Below, piece after piece: positions 12,404 through 25,659 of a DNA stretch of 64,000 nucleotides. Numbering within the stretch: the first letter of the stretch is position 1; each line of letters starts with the position of its first letter. Below the pieces are notes generated by a model. It was given only the letters and a program-made list of their open reading frames with translations, was not told the origin of the DNA and made no database searches. The position numbers and the translations under genes were made by a program. The DNA comes from Sporodiniella umbellata (Eukaryota > Mucoromycota > Mucoromycetes > Mucorales > Rhizopodaceae): assembly GCA_025677835.1 (NCBI GenBank), contig JAIXMR010000034.1:62001-126000 (forward strand). The letters are read 5' to 3'.

Positions 12404-14815
12404 ATGGAAAGATTAGATCCTTCCTCGTCCAATGATAAGCTCGAAAAATCCGAATCGATGGATAGCAATAGCCAGACTGAGAATGGCATAGAAGAAAAAG
12501 GGTCATCGACAAAAAGACGAAAGAGTATATTCAGTCGAAGGCGAAGTTCTGCCAAGAGACGATTCTCCACAAGAAAACCAAGCACAGCGAGCAGAGGCTC
12601 AAATCAACGGCGAGATTCGAATGGCACCCTGATTGAGGCTGCCCTGGATCAAGCGGAAGCAAAAGAACGCCATGTTCGATTTGGGGATCATATTACAGAA
12701 GCAGGGAATCTTGTGCAACGGATGCTGAGTACAAGAATAGGCAATGATATAAACCACACCAGCTCTGTGGAAGAGTACCCTGATTACAACAATGAATCCG
12801 ACGAAGACAGCTTTATACGGCCGATGAACACAGGTAGTGTTTTGGCGAGCTTGATGAAACTAGAAAGTCAACGTAGGCAGGCTGTAAGCACCAAAAAAAC
12901 CTCGAAAAAACAAAAAGTAGGTAAAATACAGAAAACAAAAAAACACAGGCTAAAACTATAATTAACAGAAACCTACCTCCTTGTACAACTTGAAACTAAA
13001 CAACAGTGTGGACGCTGTAAATCCAGTGGCTAACCCAGCAGTGAATGCGATCAAAAGACCTGACCTCTCTCATCGACCGAGCAGTTGGCTGTCCACCTTA
13101 ACCACCAGCAAACATCTTGTTCCTAGTCTACAAAAAAGAAAAATGACGGGTGCCGTCAGCATGTCCCGGAGATCTTCTACCGACAGCATGTTTACAACTG
13201 CCTCTCAATTCGAACCAATCACGCTAGAAGATCGTATTCGGATTACTTTTGAAATTGCCAATATTTTACAAAAGCAGGAGTTCCTGCGTAAATTAGTTAA
13301 GGCACTCATGTTGTATGGTGCACCAGCTCATCGGTTGGAATACATTCTGAGACATGTATCTTTAACTCTAGGCGTGGACTCTGAATACGTCTACCTACCA
13401 AACGTTATGTTTTTAACCTTTTTTGATCAAAGCACACATACCACCGAAACGCACTTTATCCGTTCTTCGCAGTCATTTGACATGCACAAACTGGGGGAAA
13501 TATTTCGCCTTGAGAAGTTGGTGTCACATGGCGAAGTCTCCGTAGACGAAGCACTTGAGTTTATTGATAAAGTAGCAGAAGAACCGCCTTTTTACCCTAT
13601 GTGGCTCAATCCTTTTATCTATGCCTCGGCTAGTTTCTGTGGTTGTGTCATGTTTTATGGTGGCAAGTTTAAAGAGGGTGGACTATCGGCTGCAATGGCT
13701 AGTAAGTGGAATCCTGTAACTTGGAGTCACACTGTTTGACATATTTTACAAATAGTATTCTTTGCATTGTATGAATTCTTTACTGGACGCTTCATAAACT
13801 TTCAGCCTATATGGGAAATAACCGTCTGTATAGTTATTGGCTTTGTTTCTAGAGGTATGTTTGTTAAAAATGATACCGCTTACATCTATTCACCCTTATT
13901 TTTTTTTTTTTTGTACATATACATAGCTGTAGGAAGATACGGCTTCTGCTTTACACCTGTTGCATTTGCATCTTTTATTATTATTCTTCCCGGTTATTCT
14001 ATGGCCGTATCTATTATCGAGCTTGTTTCTCGGCAGTTGGTCAGTGGTGTAGTCAGGATGGTCTATACCATTATCTATTCTTTCCTACTCGGCTACGGTA
14101 TTGAAATGGGCTCTCAACTATTTGCTGCTATTGATCCTACATCTAAAAACATATCTGAAGACTGCCAAAAAGCAAACAAATCCGACACCTGCACGACAAT
14201 TATTCCTCAGTTGTTTTACTTTCTAACTGTTCCGCTTTTTGCTGTAACATACTGTATCTATTTAAAGGCAAGACCACCTCGCTGGCCCATTATGGTCTTT
14301 GTAGCTGTGGCCGGTTTTGTTACAACTTATGCTTTGGCATGTCATACCCCTACTAAACCGCCCACTCAGATTCTACAAGTTGTGCCCGCTTTTGTTGTGG
14401 GTCTCTTGGGTAATCTTCTCAGTAAACTTACAGGCCAGATGTCTTTGGATACTGTGATTTTAGGAGTAAGCTCAAAATTGACAGACGCCACCCCTTGTCC
14501 ATTATTTTCTCTTTTTTTTTTTTTTTCAACACCTTGCTTACTCATATTTTACTAGATTTTTTATATGGTGCCTGGTAGTTTAGGATTAAAAGCAGCATTA
14601 GGGTTTTTCGGTGGATCTAGTGAATTTTCAAATCAAGGCGCAGGGTTTGCACTGAGTATGATTGAAACATCCATTGGTAAATTCTTTTTTTTTTTTGTTA
14701 TAGTCTGCGCTTAGACAACTCACACACATGTATAGGTATTTCCGTAGGGCTTTTCGTAGCTACGCTTGTGGTTTACCCTAAAGGAACTCGAAACACTCCA
14801 TCAATGAATTTCTAA
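12404..14815 (+). CDS. ThrE/Prm10-like multi-pass membrane protein (6 exons, ~676 aa)
   Basis: Member of the ThrE family (yeast pheromone-regulated Prm10; bacterial threonine/serine exporters). The fungal role is not well known. Exons: 12404-12920, 13027-13701, 13756-13854, 13927-14465, 14556-14676 and 14736-14815. The start at GCCATGG is a strong context. Residues 1-200 are disordered and basic (KRRKSIFSRRRSSAKRR), with an RHVRFGD-like patch. The ThrE N-domain begins near ITFEIANILQKQEFLRKL and contains LMLYGAPAHRLEY. About ten hydrophobic segments follow, including ILPGYSMAVSIIELVSRQLVSG and GFVTTYALA. The acceptor of intron 1 is ambiguous: 13027, or the in-phase 13038. The third intron is open in frame, so naive reading inserts about 24 spurious residues. 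Confidence 0.88.
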
Positions 14816-14831
14816 TATACACCATATTAAT

Positions 14832-14837
14832 AATAAA
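14832..14837 (+). terminator. Probable poly(A) signal AATAAA
   Basis: AATAAA lies 17 bases after the stop of the ThrE-like gene, with more A/T-rich signal-like sequence following. The position fits a fungal 3' processing signal. Confidence 0.5.
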
Positions 14838-17800
14838 AAAAGTACATATCTATTAATTTTATATATATCAACCTCAATAAACATGATTTTTGCACATACA
14901 AAGGATCGATGGCTTGAATTAATGTACAACTCCGATAAACAAATGCATCTGTGTAGCTGGTACTTTTTTGTATTGTTATTGTAAAAGGAGTGAGCTATAT
15001 TACAATAAAAGACAGTGACCTAATATGTACGTTTCCTTTTATTGCGCCATACATAATGTTTATACAATGATGTCTTTTGCTTTTTGTAGGTCTTGTGACA
15101 TGATCACCGTAGTACATAAATTTAAAAATATAACTACAACTTTAAAACTTGATGTTGTACAAAGCAGCTTCGTGCTCAAAAAAGAAATCAGTTGATTTAC
15201 AGTGAGAGCGTAAACAGCCCTTAAATATTCGAATAAAAGGAGACCTTTTCTGGACTCTTGGGTCATACGATTTTGTTAACATTGGCTATAAACATTAGTT
15301 TTTTACTTATTAATAGCGCCAAGTAGATAAGTTGTTTTCAAATATGGAGTTTAAAAACCATAAATGGAAATTATTTTTCACCATTAAAGCCAAGAAAAAA
15401 AAAGCTTACTCAGAGGACAGCGATAACGTAAGATTCTTAAAGCTACAAAAAATCCCTCAATTATTACGTCAAATTAAGTTTGCAAAGTTCTGGCACCTAC
15501 TTTCTGTAATATAAACAGAAGACAAAGTGTAAACAATCATAAGAAAATGAAGTTACATTTTGTCATTTTAGATCTGAGTTTATGTATAGGTTGTGATTGG
15601 CCATTGGGCTTATTTCACTTGCCGATTTTTTAGTCAAGCCATGGCTTTTTGCTTTGTTTTGTTTCCCTTGCTGTTTGTACGCAGATCGCAGCTACGGGAT
15701 ACCAAATAAGACATAATGACTAAAAAATTAGTCTATACTCGATTTTACTGGAAATCTGGATTAGCAACTATGACAGTTACAGTTTATGGGGCTATCTGTC
15801 AAAATGTCTCTTAGTGCCTGGCCATTTGAATAGCCGTTTTTAAAGTTGGTTGTCAGAATAAGAAATGAACTTAAAGAGAAAAGTTGTCGTTTCTTATAGA
15901 AGAGATCAAAATCCAAAACACTAAAAGTAGTTGAAGTAGACCTTCATAAGTCTGTTTATAGTGAAAAAGAAGAAGATACGCAAACTTGTATCAACTCGGA
16001 TATTAACGACAGTTGTCTCAGTTTTATAAAAAGCACAAATTAGCAAAAGCAGTAAGCTTAAAGTTGTCATCAGGCAACCAAACAAAGAAAAAGCAGAAAA
16101 AAACCAAGTGTTTTTTTTAAAAAAAAAAAAAGGCTTTGTGGTTTCAGCGTTGTAAAAAGAAAGTTTTCTCTATCCCAAGTAGATCAGAACCGTTGCAAAT
16201 GGCAGAATCGGTGTTATTAAAATTAGAGTCAGATTGCTGATCCGGGCTGTAAATTACTCTTTTCTTTAAAGTTTAAGTTGGCGATATTTTTTGAGTAAAC
16301 TACACTCTTAGAAAAAAAATGTGAACAAAGTATTTCGAAGCTAAAACAAATGAAATGCAATTATATATTTAAAAAACTTTGAAATCCTCTTATTTACTGT
16401 TTCTATTTGAAGAAAGCCGTAAGTCAAATGAAAGACAAAAACTATCAATGCCGTAGTTTGAATATTAAGCATCCGCACTATATCTTTTATTTAGCAGCCC
16501 CTGAAAAAAGTTTTCATTTGGAGCCGGTATCTGAAATATTTTGCAGATTATAAAAAAAATGCTATCCTTTTTTCTTTCTTTTTCTTGAATTACTGAAGCT
16601 GGGTGATTGGATGTATTAGAAAGAGGTATTGAAGCTTTTAAAAAAAGCCTAATAAATCTAAACATGGATCATCTCTGAAGCCAGTTTATAAGCTAAGCTA
16701 AATATGATCTCAGTATCCCAGAGTATTTTTGCAAGCCTAGTTTTTGAGATTAAAACACTAGTACAAAAATGTATGTTTAATGCCTTTTTCTAAGAAAAGA
16801 AAAGAGAAATAAGCCAAAATAACCATTTAGTTGTAATGGGTTATATGACAGATAAGTAAGCATTACTTCTTAAGGTAGGCGATGGTAGCTTGAGTTTTTT
16901 TTTTTTTTTTTGCGCAAAACTTATTTTGGAAGTCATATACCCCTTTATTTCTAAACAGAGGCAAACATATAATTTATTTTTATTTGGACTTTGTTGATAT
17001 TAAAATTAAGCCACAATAAGAGTTTTTAGTCTAAATTTCTGTATATAGTGTTGCTTTATTCTAGTATATAGGCTTTTTCGCTTTTTTGTATAAATGTGTT
17101 TGGTTTAGCTTAAAAAAAAAAGATCTTCTTGTGATAATCAGGCTTGCCCCACACCTTTTTTTTTAAAATAAAAAAAGCAGTTATCTAGCAGCTCACTTAA
17201 TTTTTGGAAAAAAAAAAGACCAAAAAGAGACCACAGCTCTAATCGATTAAGCTAGGCAAAGTTGTTTTTGTTATTATTTTTTTGTAATGTCAAAAGCATA
17301 ACAAGTCAAAAGACTTTAGGCAACAATAGTTTCTATAAAAGTTTTGTTTTCAAAAAACTAGGACAAATTGAGAAAAAAATACCAGAGTTATCAAAATGTC
17401 CAAAATCGAAAGAAAAAGAAAGTATATAGATCTTTTTAAAAGTAAAAGGGTAAATACAGGAACACTAATCCTCTCAATAAAATTACATTAAATAGAATTA
17501 CACTAACTCAAAAAAGAGTAAATATAAAGAAATTGAAGCTATGCTATGCCTTTTGAATTTTCTCAAAAAAAAAAAAACAAAAAAAAAGAAAGCATTAGGA
17601 TATACATAGTTGCAATAAATATGAGAAAAAGTTTTTGATGTTAAGTTATTGAGCTGTCTATGTAAAATAGATTTACAAAATCTAATTACATTTTGTAGCT
17701 ACATTTTAGTGTATTATTTACTTAAATAATGAAAATGGAGTCGAGTTAAGAATCATTTGATCAAAAAAGAGTTTATGTAACCAAGCCTGCTTTATGTCGA

Positions 17801-19860
17801 TCAATATATCATTAAAATTATTGAATACACATGCAAAGCAAACTTTCTTTTGTTTTGTGTAGAACAAATTACCTGCTTTTTTTCAAAAAAAAAAAAAAAA
17901 GAAAAAAAAAAAAAGAAAGAAAAAGAGAAGAATAAAAGAGTACTTCTGTTATATGTGTTTTTATGTTATTTCTATAAACATTAAGACTTGACAAGAGAAG
18001 CTTTTTGAAAAAAATATTTTATATAAAGCTGCAATATAAAGAAAAAAAGTGTAGGAATAAATTGTTTACAATTCGACAATGTGTTTGAGAAAAGTTTATA
18101 AATCCCTTACATTATATATCAGTAATTTTAGTTTTTAGGCTCTAAAAAGGTTGGTTAAAGTAAGTTAAAACCTATTTTTAGAAGCTATGGATGAAAAAGT
18201 TTGAAAAAAGCACGATGTAGGTTTGTATACTAAACTAAATATAAAAAAAAAAGGGTGGGGAAGAGACAAACTGTTTTCAAAAGTTGTCTAGCAAAGAGAG
18301 CTACAGGTAAAGAAAAAGTTATAAATGTTCTGTAGAATATCACTCATTGAATTATGAATAAAAAGTTATCCACTTACATTAGTTTTTTTTTTCCTAAAAA
18401 AATGAAATACAATCAAAAACGAATTCAAATACCTTGCAACTGTATATACAGATTTAATAGAAAAAAATTCGGATTATGGGAAAAACTAAAAAGTATGTGT
18501 ATTTGAGCCAGCAACTTATATATACGATTAATTTTACACTTTAGATAGAAATATAGGCTTTTATTTATACAACTTGCGCGGTATGTCCTTTTTTTTTTCA
18601 TTCCAAGACCTCTAGTTACTTTTACGTATGTGACTAAAATAATGCTCATCTTTCTTTTTTTTTCAGGTTAAAAGACAGCTTTCGGAAATCTGCCTTCCAT
18701 CGTTTAGATTTTTGTAACGAATCCTGATGGTTCTGTTTTTTTTTTTTTGCTGCAAAAGATCAAAAATCCTGAAACAGTTTGCAGAGCACACAGTTTTTTT
18801 TCTTATTTAGTACATACGGTAAGCGAATATCTTGTGTTCATTGTATGTATTTGATAAGCATAGAAAAATGAAGTATTGCACTGGTTTTTCTTAACAAAAT
18901 GAGAACACAAAAAAAAACTTGAGAATTTTTCCCTTTAGAAACAGTAGATTTATCTGTAAATTCTTGTACTTAATAACTTCAATATAGTTCGATTTGTTTC
19001 AAAATAAATGTTGTACGCAAACTAAACCAAAAAAAAAAAAAGAAAGCAGTATTAGCTATAAAGAGTTTTTCAAAGATTTTGAAACTGATAAATAAATTTT
19101 AGTAGAAAAGTAGTATGAAAACAAAACAAATATAAAAAGCGATTTAGATAGCTAACAAGCGTTTTTCCAGCTACAAAACTTTGTTGCTTTTTGATTTTGA
19201 ATTGTAGCAGTGGACAGTGTTTCGAAAAAAATCACGTTTTTGCAGTTGTTTCAGTAAGGCAAAACGGCCGTTTTCTGTGGGAGGACAAACTTATAATTCA
19301 GCTCGCCATAGATCACTGAAAAAAAATCTGGCCATACTGCATGCAATAAAGCGAGTGCTCCTGCTCAATTTTGATAAGTTTCTTTTAGTTTTGCTACGAT
19401 AAAATGCGAAGCTTTTTATTGAATGTGTGCTTCTACAAAGTTTACTGGCAATCTCTTTAGTTTTCATTTTGTTGGTCACACTAAAGATTTTGTTTCTATC
19501 ATCTAGTTAAATCGCGAATCGCTGTACACCTCTAAAAAAATGTCTTTTATAGGTTGCACGTATTTGTAGTGTAACCATAATCACTATACATCTTTTTTGC
19601 ACACCAACTGTGTAGGCTTTTGGACAGTTGTGAGATAATTTTTGGGGCACTTTTTTTTTTTTAAAAAAAGCTCCGTATACTAACATAAAAAAACTATATA
19701 CACGTAGTAGTTCATACAGCGAGTTTCCAATAAGTCTCCATCCTACCAAGCTCGAAAAGAAATGTATAGTGTCTGAATAAATCTCAAAATTTACTCGACA
19801 AGATATCTTCGCATGCTTCACTAATTTTGGATAATAAAATCTCTTTTTTCAGTAGCCTCT

Positions 19861-20600
19861 ATCGCTTTAGCTCGCTCTTGCATACTGACCAAAACTACTC
19901 GATATGACTTAGTTTAGAAATATATAGCGGAAGGTAAATAGATGCATAGCTTTTTTGTTTCATGTACTTCTAAACATTTCAATGCGTATTGATTGGCGCA
20001 CGGTCTATAGCTACGCAATGCCCTTCAAATTGCACATAACTATCTAACGTATCCAATTTTGTAGCTACAAATCTGACTAATAACCGTACCATATTTTTAT
20101 TTATTTACAATTTTTACAGAGCCTTCTTTGACTTTTCTTTTCTTTAAAAGCTCCGTTTTTTTGGTCGTCTTATACTAATATTCAAGACACTGTATGAATC
20201 AATAGCAATTAATATGGTGATACTGTTTGCATTCGCTTTTGAAGTAGTGATGATAACACTCTTGCTCTTTTTAGACCAAGCTATAGAGCAAATCGCGTTT
20301 ATATTAATAAGCGGTTCGTCTACAAAAATACAATCGCTTAAATAAACCATATTTGTTTGTAGCCAATGAAGACCCCATATTGGTCTCTCTTTCACTCAGC
20401 TTATCAAGACTTTTTTTATCTATAAAACAAAAACACGCTTGTTTTACACTCTTTGTTAGAGGAAATACAAGGTAAAACTTTAGGTATTCCTAAACTCTCA
20501 CATTGGAAAACGAGACTGTCCATCATTTGATCAAGCGAACGCTCCTGTTACTCTTCATTAAGAATTAATGACCTGCCCTGAGGTCGTCCGCTTTCTTCCT
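19861..20600 (-). pseudogene. Degenerate Tc1/IS630-like DDE transposase
   Basis: A decayed transposase read right to left. In order it shows a linker block GRPQGRSLILNEE (about 20595-20555), a block with the first catalytic Asp (CIFVDE, about 20330), AWSKKSKSVIITTSKANAN, NISIRRPKK, a second-Asp block (VAIDRAPINTH, about 20010) and a third block (SKLSHIE then stop then FWSVCKSELKR, about 19885). The D, D and E positions are all still readable, but at least five in-frame stops and one or more frame changes break it. One stop stands where the family usually has Gln (IEQFW), consistent with a CAG to TAG change. The N-terminal DNA-binding part and terminal inverted repeats were not found. It is an inactive relic. 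Confidence 0.8.
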
Positions 20601-21985
20601 TTTTTTAAGAGCATTCCCACACATTTTATACTCTTGGCACTGAAAGCCAAGTGTTAATAGTTCGTTTTTCAAATATTTACCTGTACTCAATCTCCATCTT
20701 TTGCTTAAATCTAAAGCCTTTAACGCTTTGTCAAATCATTGCCACAGTTTTCTTCTATACAGTTGTAATTATTTTCGTTTTTAGTTAAATTTGACTCGTT
20801 CTCAGTAGTAGGTGCCTCTTCCTCCACAACCTGGATTTCTCTTATCGCTTTTAAATGTTCTTTTTTTTTTTTTTTTTTTTTTTTTGAAAACAGTATGTTT
20901 TTGACGTTCTATAAGTTAAAATACTGATTTATCTCTATTATACCAGTAATATATTAAAATTTTGTTGGACTAAAGTATAAATTTAGTGTCGTAGTACTTG
21001 CTTCATTTGATTGTTTTGTTTCTGTATGGTCCAGTTAATCATGTTTGATTTTTTAGTTTTTCAAATCTAGGTTCGCGATTTCTTTCAAGCTTTTTACAAT
21101 CTCTTTCTTAAATAAAGCTAGGCTTTCAATCGTAGCTGTTTTCTCAGTATTTCTACTCCCAATTTGCCAATTTAAAAAAGATCTATACACCTTGATGGAA
21201 AATATTCTCAAAACATTTGAAAAACTGTTTTGCCGCATCTTTAAAATGGATTGACTCACTTTTCACACTATTTTCTCTTCATTTCAAAACGGTCCTCTTC
21301 ACTAAGACGGTAAAGGGGTTATTATAAATGAACCTGCAAAGAAACACCTGTTTTTCTTATTGATCCATCATTTCGTCTAACTGTAATGACTTGATGTTGA
21401 TATTCCTTTAACACCGTCATTGCACTTACTATTTCATACCGAGCCATTTTCGATTGTTTCTCTCTCTCTCGACCTCAATTTAGTTTTATGTTTTTTATTT
21501 TTACCAGAGAGTATAAACACTCTTTGATTAATTTGCATATAAACATTAGTCAAATCATTACTTAGAGTATTTACTTTTAGACTGACTGTCAATTGTCTTC
21601 CTTATAGTTAGCATTTTGTTTCGCTCTTGCTTATCTACTTGATGTACGAAGGTTTTTTTTAACAAAGTATCCTATGACTACCCAAAAGCCTACGCAACTG
21701 GTGCACGAAATTTTTTTCAAAACTACATAGGAAGTTGATGTATTGTTCTATCTAATACACCTTCTCTTTCCTCCGTCTTCCCTCTGCTTCGATCTGCCGT
21801 TTTCCGAGATATAGTATTTGGTATCTTAATTTAATTATCTATCTCTTGTTGAGCACCGTTTTTATGGTAACACTGTGCAACAAACAAAAATCGATTTTTT
21901 TTTAAAAAAAGATGTATTGCTACCAATAAAAACATGTGTAACCCATAAGCATGAAAGTAATTTTTTTTAAGGTTTGCTCATACGT

Positions 21986-22399
21986 ATGTATGGTAAAGCA
22001 AGAGACAACAGCTCAGAAGTACATGATCGCACGAGAAAAAAAGTGGGGAGGGTTTATAGAAGCATTTTAGAAAACAAAAGTTTCAGAGAACGCCCTTATA
22101 TTAAGTTTCTATTTAGGGCAGTTGCGCTGTTTTTGATTGTATTGCGTTTTTTGTTCCCTGAAAACAACTTATTCCAGACTTGGGATTATAGAGAAGCAAA
22201 TAATGAAAAAAATATAAGTAAAAAATTCATTTTTGTACTAAGTACACTTACCTATTTAACATTGCTGTACAGCACTAAAGTAGTGTGTTTTTTTTTTTGG
22301 CCGGCTTTTATTAGAGAATATACAGCTAAACCACAACACAAAAAACATTTTAGAAAGCAGCCTGGGAATCTAAGAAAACAATGTTATAAAAAAACATAA
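21986..22399 (+). CDS. Doubtful open frame, 137 aa, two hydrophobic segments
   Basis: An uninterrupted ATG frame of 137 codons inside the gene desert. The N-terminus is basic (residues 1-45), followed by hydrophobic stretches at about 47-63 (FLFRAVALFLIVLRFLF) and 85-107, and a basic tail. It resembles no family I know. In DNA this A/T-rich a frame of this length is not expected often, but there are no flanking signals, splice partners or clear codon bias. It may be chance or a relic. Confidence 0.2.
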   Translation: MYGKARDNSSEVHDRTRKKVGRVYRSILENKSFRERPYIKFLFRAVALFLIVLRFLFPENNLFQTWDYREANNEKNISKKFIFVLSTLTYLTLLYSTKVVCFFFWPAFIREYTAKPQHKKHFRKQPGNLRKQCYKKT

Positions 22400-25300
22400 A
22401 ACGATCCACATACAGCCTTCTTATTACTAGTATATGTTGGTTAGAATTTTTCACAAACTGAAAAGTAGCTTTCAGTTAATAACAAACTGTATAAAATTCG
22501 AATCTAAAATACAATATGGCTACTCAAAATATTAAACAAAAACATGCGTTTCAAAAAATGATGCCAAAAGTTCTCCTTTCATGGTCTATACCATATTCTT
22601 GATAGTGAGACCATTGCCTGGCTGATATAAACTTTAAATCCAGTGGTATTTACAGGATAGTTTGGCTAAAGCATGAACTGCTCTCTTCGTTTATATACAG
22701 CTTAAAACTAAGGGATCAAAGTTGTATAACAAAAAAAATTTTGTTTTGAGCTTTTAAAATCTTGACATCATGTCGCTCTGTAGCCATTTTTTCCTGTAGT
22801 TTTCTTTTCAAGAAAAAAAATTCTTATACCTCCTTGATATATCTAGACGTCTTTCTTGTACAAACGGCAGTTCAATCAAATCAGAATACATTTGAAGTTA
22901 AGCAGTTAGTAGACAATTCCCTAAGAACTTTTGGTATCCCTTTATAAAAAAAAAGCCGTATTAGAAATCACCTCTTTTACGCTCTTTATCTTTAGTTCAT
23001 TAAAAGCAGGTGCTAGTCATAGTGAAAAATATAGATCGTAAAAAAGAAGCGACAAAAAAAGAGCCAAAAAGGAAAAAATCTATGTAACCTATTTTTGTGT
23101 AATAGTTTGACGGTATAGTTCAAAATTGGAAACTTTGAAGATTTGAGTCAGGTGCAACAGTGCCAAAGTGTCTGAATTCTGTAATACAAATCATTTAGCC
23201 AAAAACGATGAACTTTCCACACTCCTTTTTTGTTCGGCTGTGCTTATAAGCTGAACACAAAATTTCTCAGAGTAGAACTTAAATTATATTGGTAATCGCT
23301 AAAAAAAAAAAAAAAAAAAAAAAAAAGAAAAAAAAAATTACCAAAAGCTTGGAAACAGGATTAGTTTAAACTCACAAATCAGCAGCTACCTTTTAACTTT
23401 TTTTTGCCTTACAAAGCTTCAATGTTTGAACTGGATGTAGCTTACAGAGAGCGAGTGAAAAAAAACATGTTTTTAAATTACTCCGTTGAGTAAAAATTAG
23501 TGTTGATGATAGAAGCATTTGATTAAAGTCAGCATATAACAAGCTATTTCGCTTTGTGGTCTGGCTCGTCACTTATAGTGGTGTATTTGAAACAATAAAA
23601 TGTTAGGTAGCATGTTTATTAGTATTTGCTTCTTAAGGTTTGATCTCACAATTTGAAATAAAATAGCCAGTATATTGCTGCTTCTTTGTTGAAGTGAAGG
23701 CCTCTTCGTTTATTGAAGACTTTAACTAGCTGTAGCTAGTAGTTTATAATAGCATTTGATTCATATATGATTTTTTTATAGCAACTGCTACTATATTTAT
23801 TAGCTTTAGTTTCATCCATAAATGTTTCCAATTTAGTGCGTCAAGCAAAAACCTTGTATAACAAAATAAAGATAAATAAATAAAATAGGGCGTGAGATTT
23901 TTCGAAGTCTCTACTTGTTGAAAATACAACTTTTTGGAAATAGAGCAACAACAGGAATTCATAAACACAAAATGTAACAGTAAGACTTTTGTTTTTTTTA
24001 TTCATACATCCAGAAGTAATTACTGTTATATTAAACGGTAAATAAAACACCAGTTGTTTTAATGAAAAGCCTTAAAGAGTTTTCCTTCATGAAAAAAACA
24101 AAAATATGACACTAAGAAACTATACTATAATTTTCAAATCCTTCAAAAAAGATACAACTCGTCAATATCTACAGCCTCTAGAAAAATTGTTATAATGGGC
24201 TTGATGGACATCCTTGTTTTTGTAAACTTTACTAAATGTAAAAACTTTCCAAATGTAGTCTACTGTTACTCTTTAAAGACAAGTTGCTGTAGCTTTCATA
24301 GCAAATTGTAGTGCAAAAATATCTTTCCCTACACTTGATCTTTTGAGCTTACTGAAATAGAGTATCGACTCTTGAAAAAACGTTTCTGTGTAGAGAAATC
24401 TTTTTAAAAAAAAACAACCACTAAATGTGTCTCTTGACTATTTGAAGATCCATTGTGTTTTGTATCAATTCATCTTTCTCTTTTAAAGTAAAAAACAAAT
24501 AAGCTATATAGTACTTTAACAGTGCACAATAGACCAAAAGTATTTTGAAGAAGTATATAGTACCTGAGTCTGGCAAAAGTTTTTGTGTTGGATATTATTA
24601 TTCAAACAAGCACTCAAAAATACATAAAAGCATGATTACGTGTGTAAGTATTCTTCTTTATTGAAAATGTTTTCTAATTCTTTTTAAAGATATTTTTTGC
24701 TTTAAAGGCAAGTGACTTTTTTTTTTTTGGTAAGTGAAAAAAACATACTGTAATTTATTCATACATATAAAACAGCATGTAGAATCGAAACATGTGCATA
24801 TTGTCTCTAATTTTTCAGTACTAATATATCACAAAAGCACGATTGAAAGGATCAAAAACTATTCTCGAATTCTTCATTCGATAAAGTAATTTTGTTTTTG
24901 TGTATATACCTTCAAGTTGTATTTCTGTCTCTATGCTTTTATTGATCAGATTGTTCTTGAATCAAACGGTTTTGCAAATTTTTTTTTCTTTTACAAAACC
25001 CATTGAGATTGTTAGGTTTTCTCAAAAGAAATGTTCAGAGAAGCGCAGAAGTTGGTATAACATTACAAAAAAAAATTCCGAAAACTAGATTAATAGGATT
25101 GATGTATTGCTCATAATAGTATAATTTTTCGCGATTTAGCCCACATCAGCTGATAATGAGAGGGTAGGTTTGTTCAAACTAGAGCTATAGAGGGTAGAAT
25201 ACGACTCGTTTTAAAGATACTCTACAAAAAGCCCAGTTATTTTGGTTGTACACCAAAACTGCTTTTTTTTTTTTTTTTTTTTTGAGAAACTGAACTGTTT

Positions 25301-25659
25301 GTAATCTCGAGGGTCATTCCATAAATACCCACAAACACAGTTTATTCATTGCGGCTTCCAAAAAAAGCATTTTTCTACCCTAGAACAAACTTTTCAAGTG
25401 AAATATGTTCAAGTGACCAAACATACCCTTTTAGAATAATTTTACCTTTTTAAAGTATCTCGTTCGATAAAAGGTGTCTGAGTAAATGTCCCAAGTTTTT
25501 TTTTTTTGACTAAAGTACCAGAAACATACTAAAAAAGAGCTTCTCAATGCAAAAGCTGCTCAACAAAGAGAGGAGTTTCAAAGCTCCGCTCTAAGCCCTG
25601 CCTAGATAGAGAGACATGTTTTTTTTATATAGATTTTTTTGAACCAAGTTCGCACCCTA

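Larger units (their letters stand above)
14816..25659. other. Gene desert, about 10.8 kb, strongly A/T-rich
   Basis: No intact gene is supported between the ThrE-like gene and NDUFAF7. The DNA is visibly richer in A and T than the gene clusters on either side and has many homopolymer tracts, for example A-tracts near 17880-17915 and 23300-23337 and a T-tract near 20862-20885. It contains the degenerate transposase at 19861-20600, a 42-codon protein-like frame at 21322-21447 (minus), and one longer open frame at 21986-22399. No tandem satellite was recognised by eye. Confidence 0.7.

Noticed and set aside
13854..13926. Open reading through this stretch as part of the ThrE-like protein
   Set aside because: It is bounded by a strong GTATGT donor and a TACATAG acceptor, and the peptide it would encode is a poly-Phe insertion not seen in the family, so it is treated as an intron that happens to lack stops.
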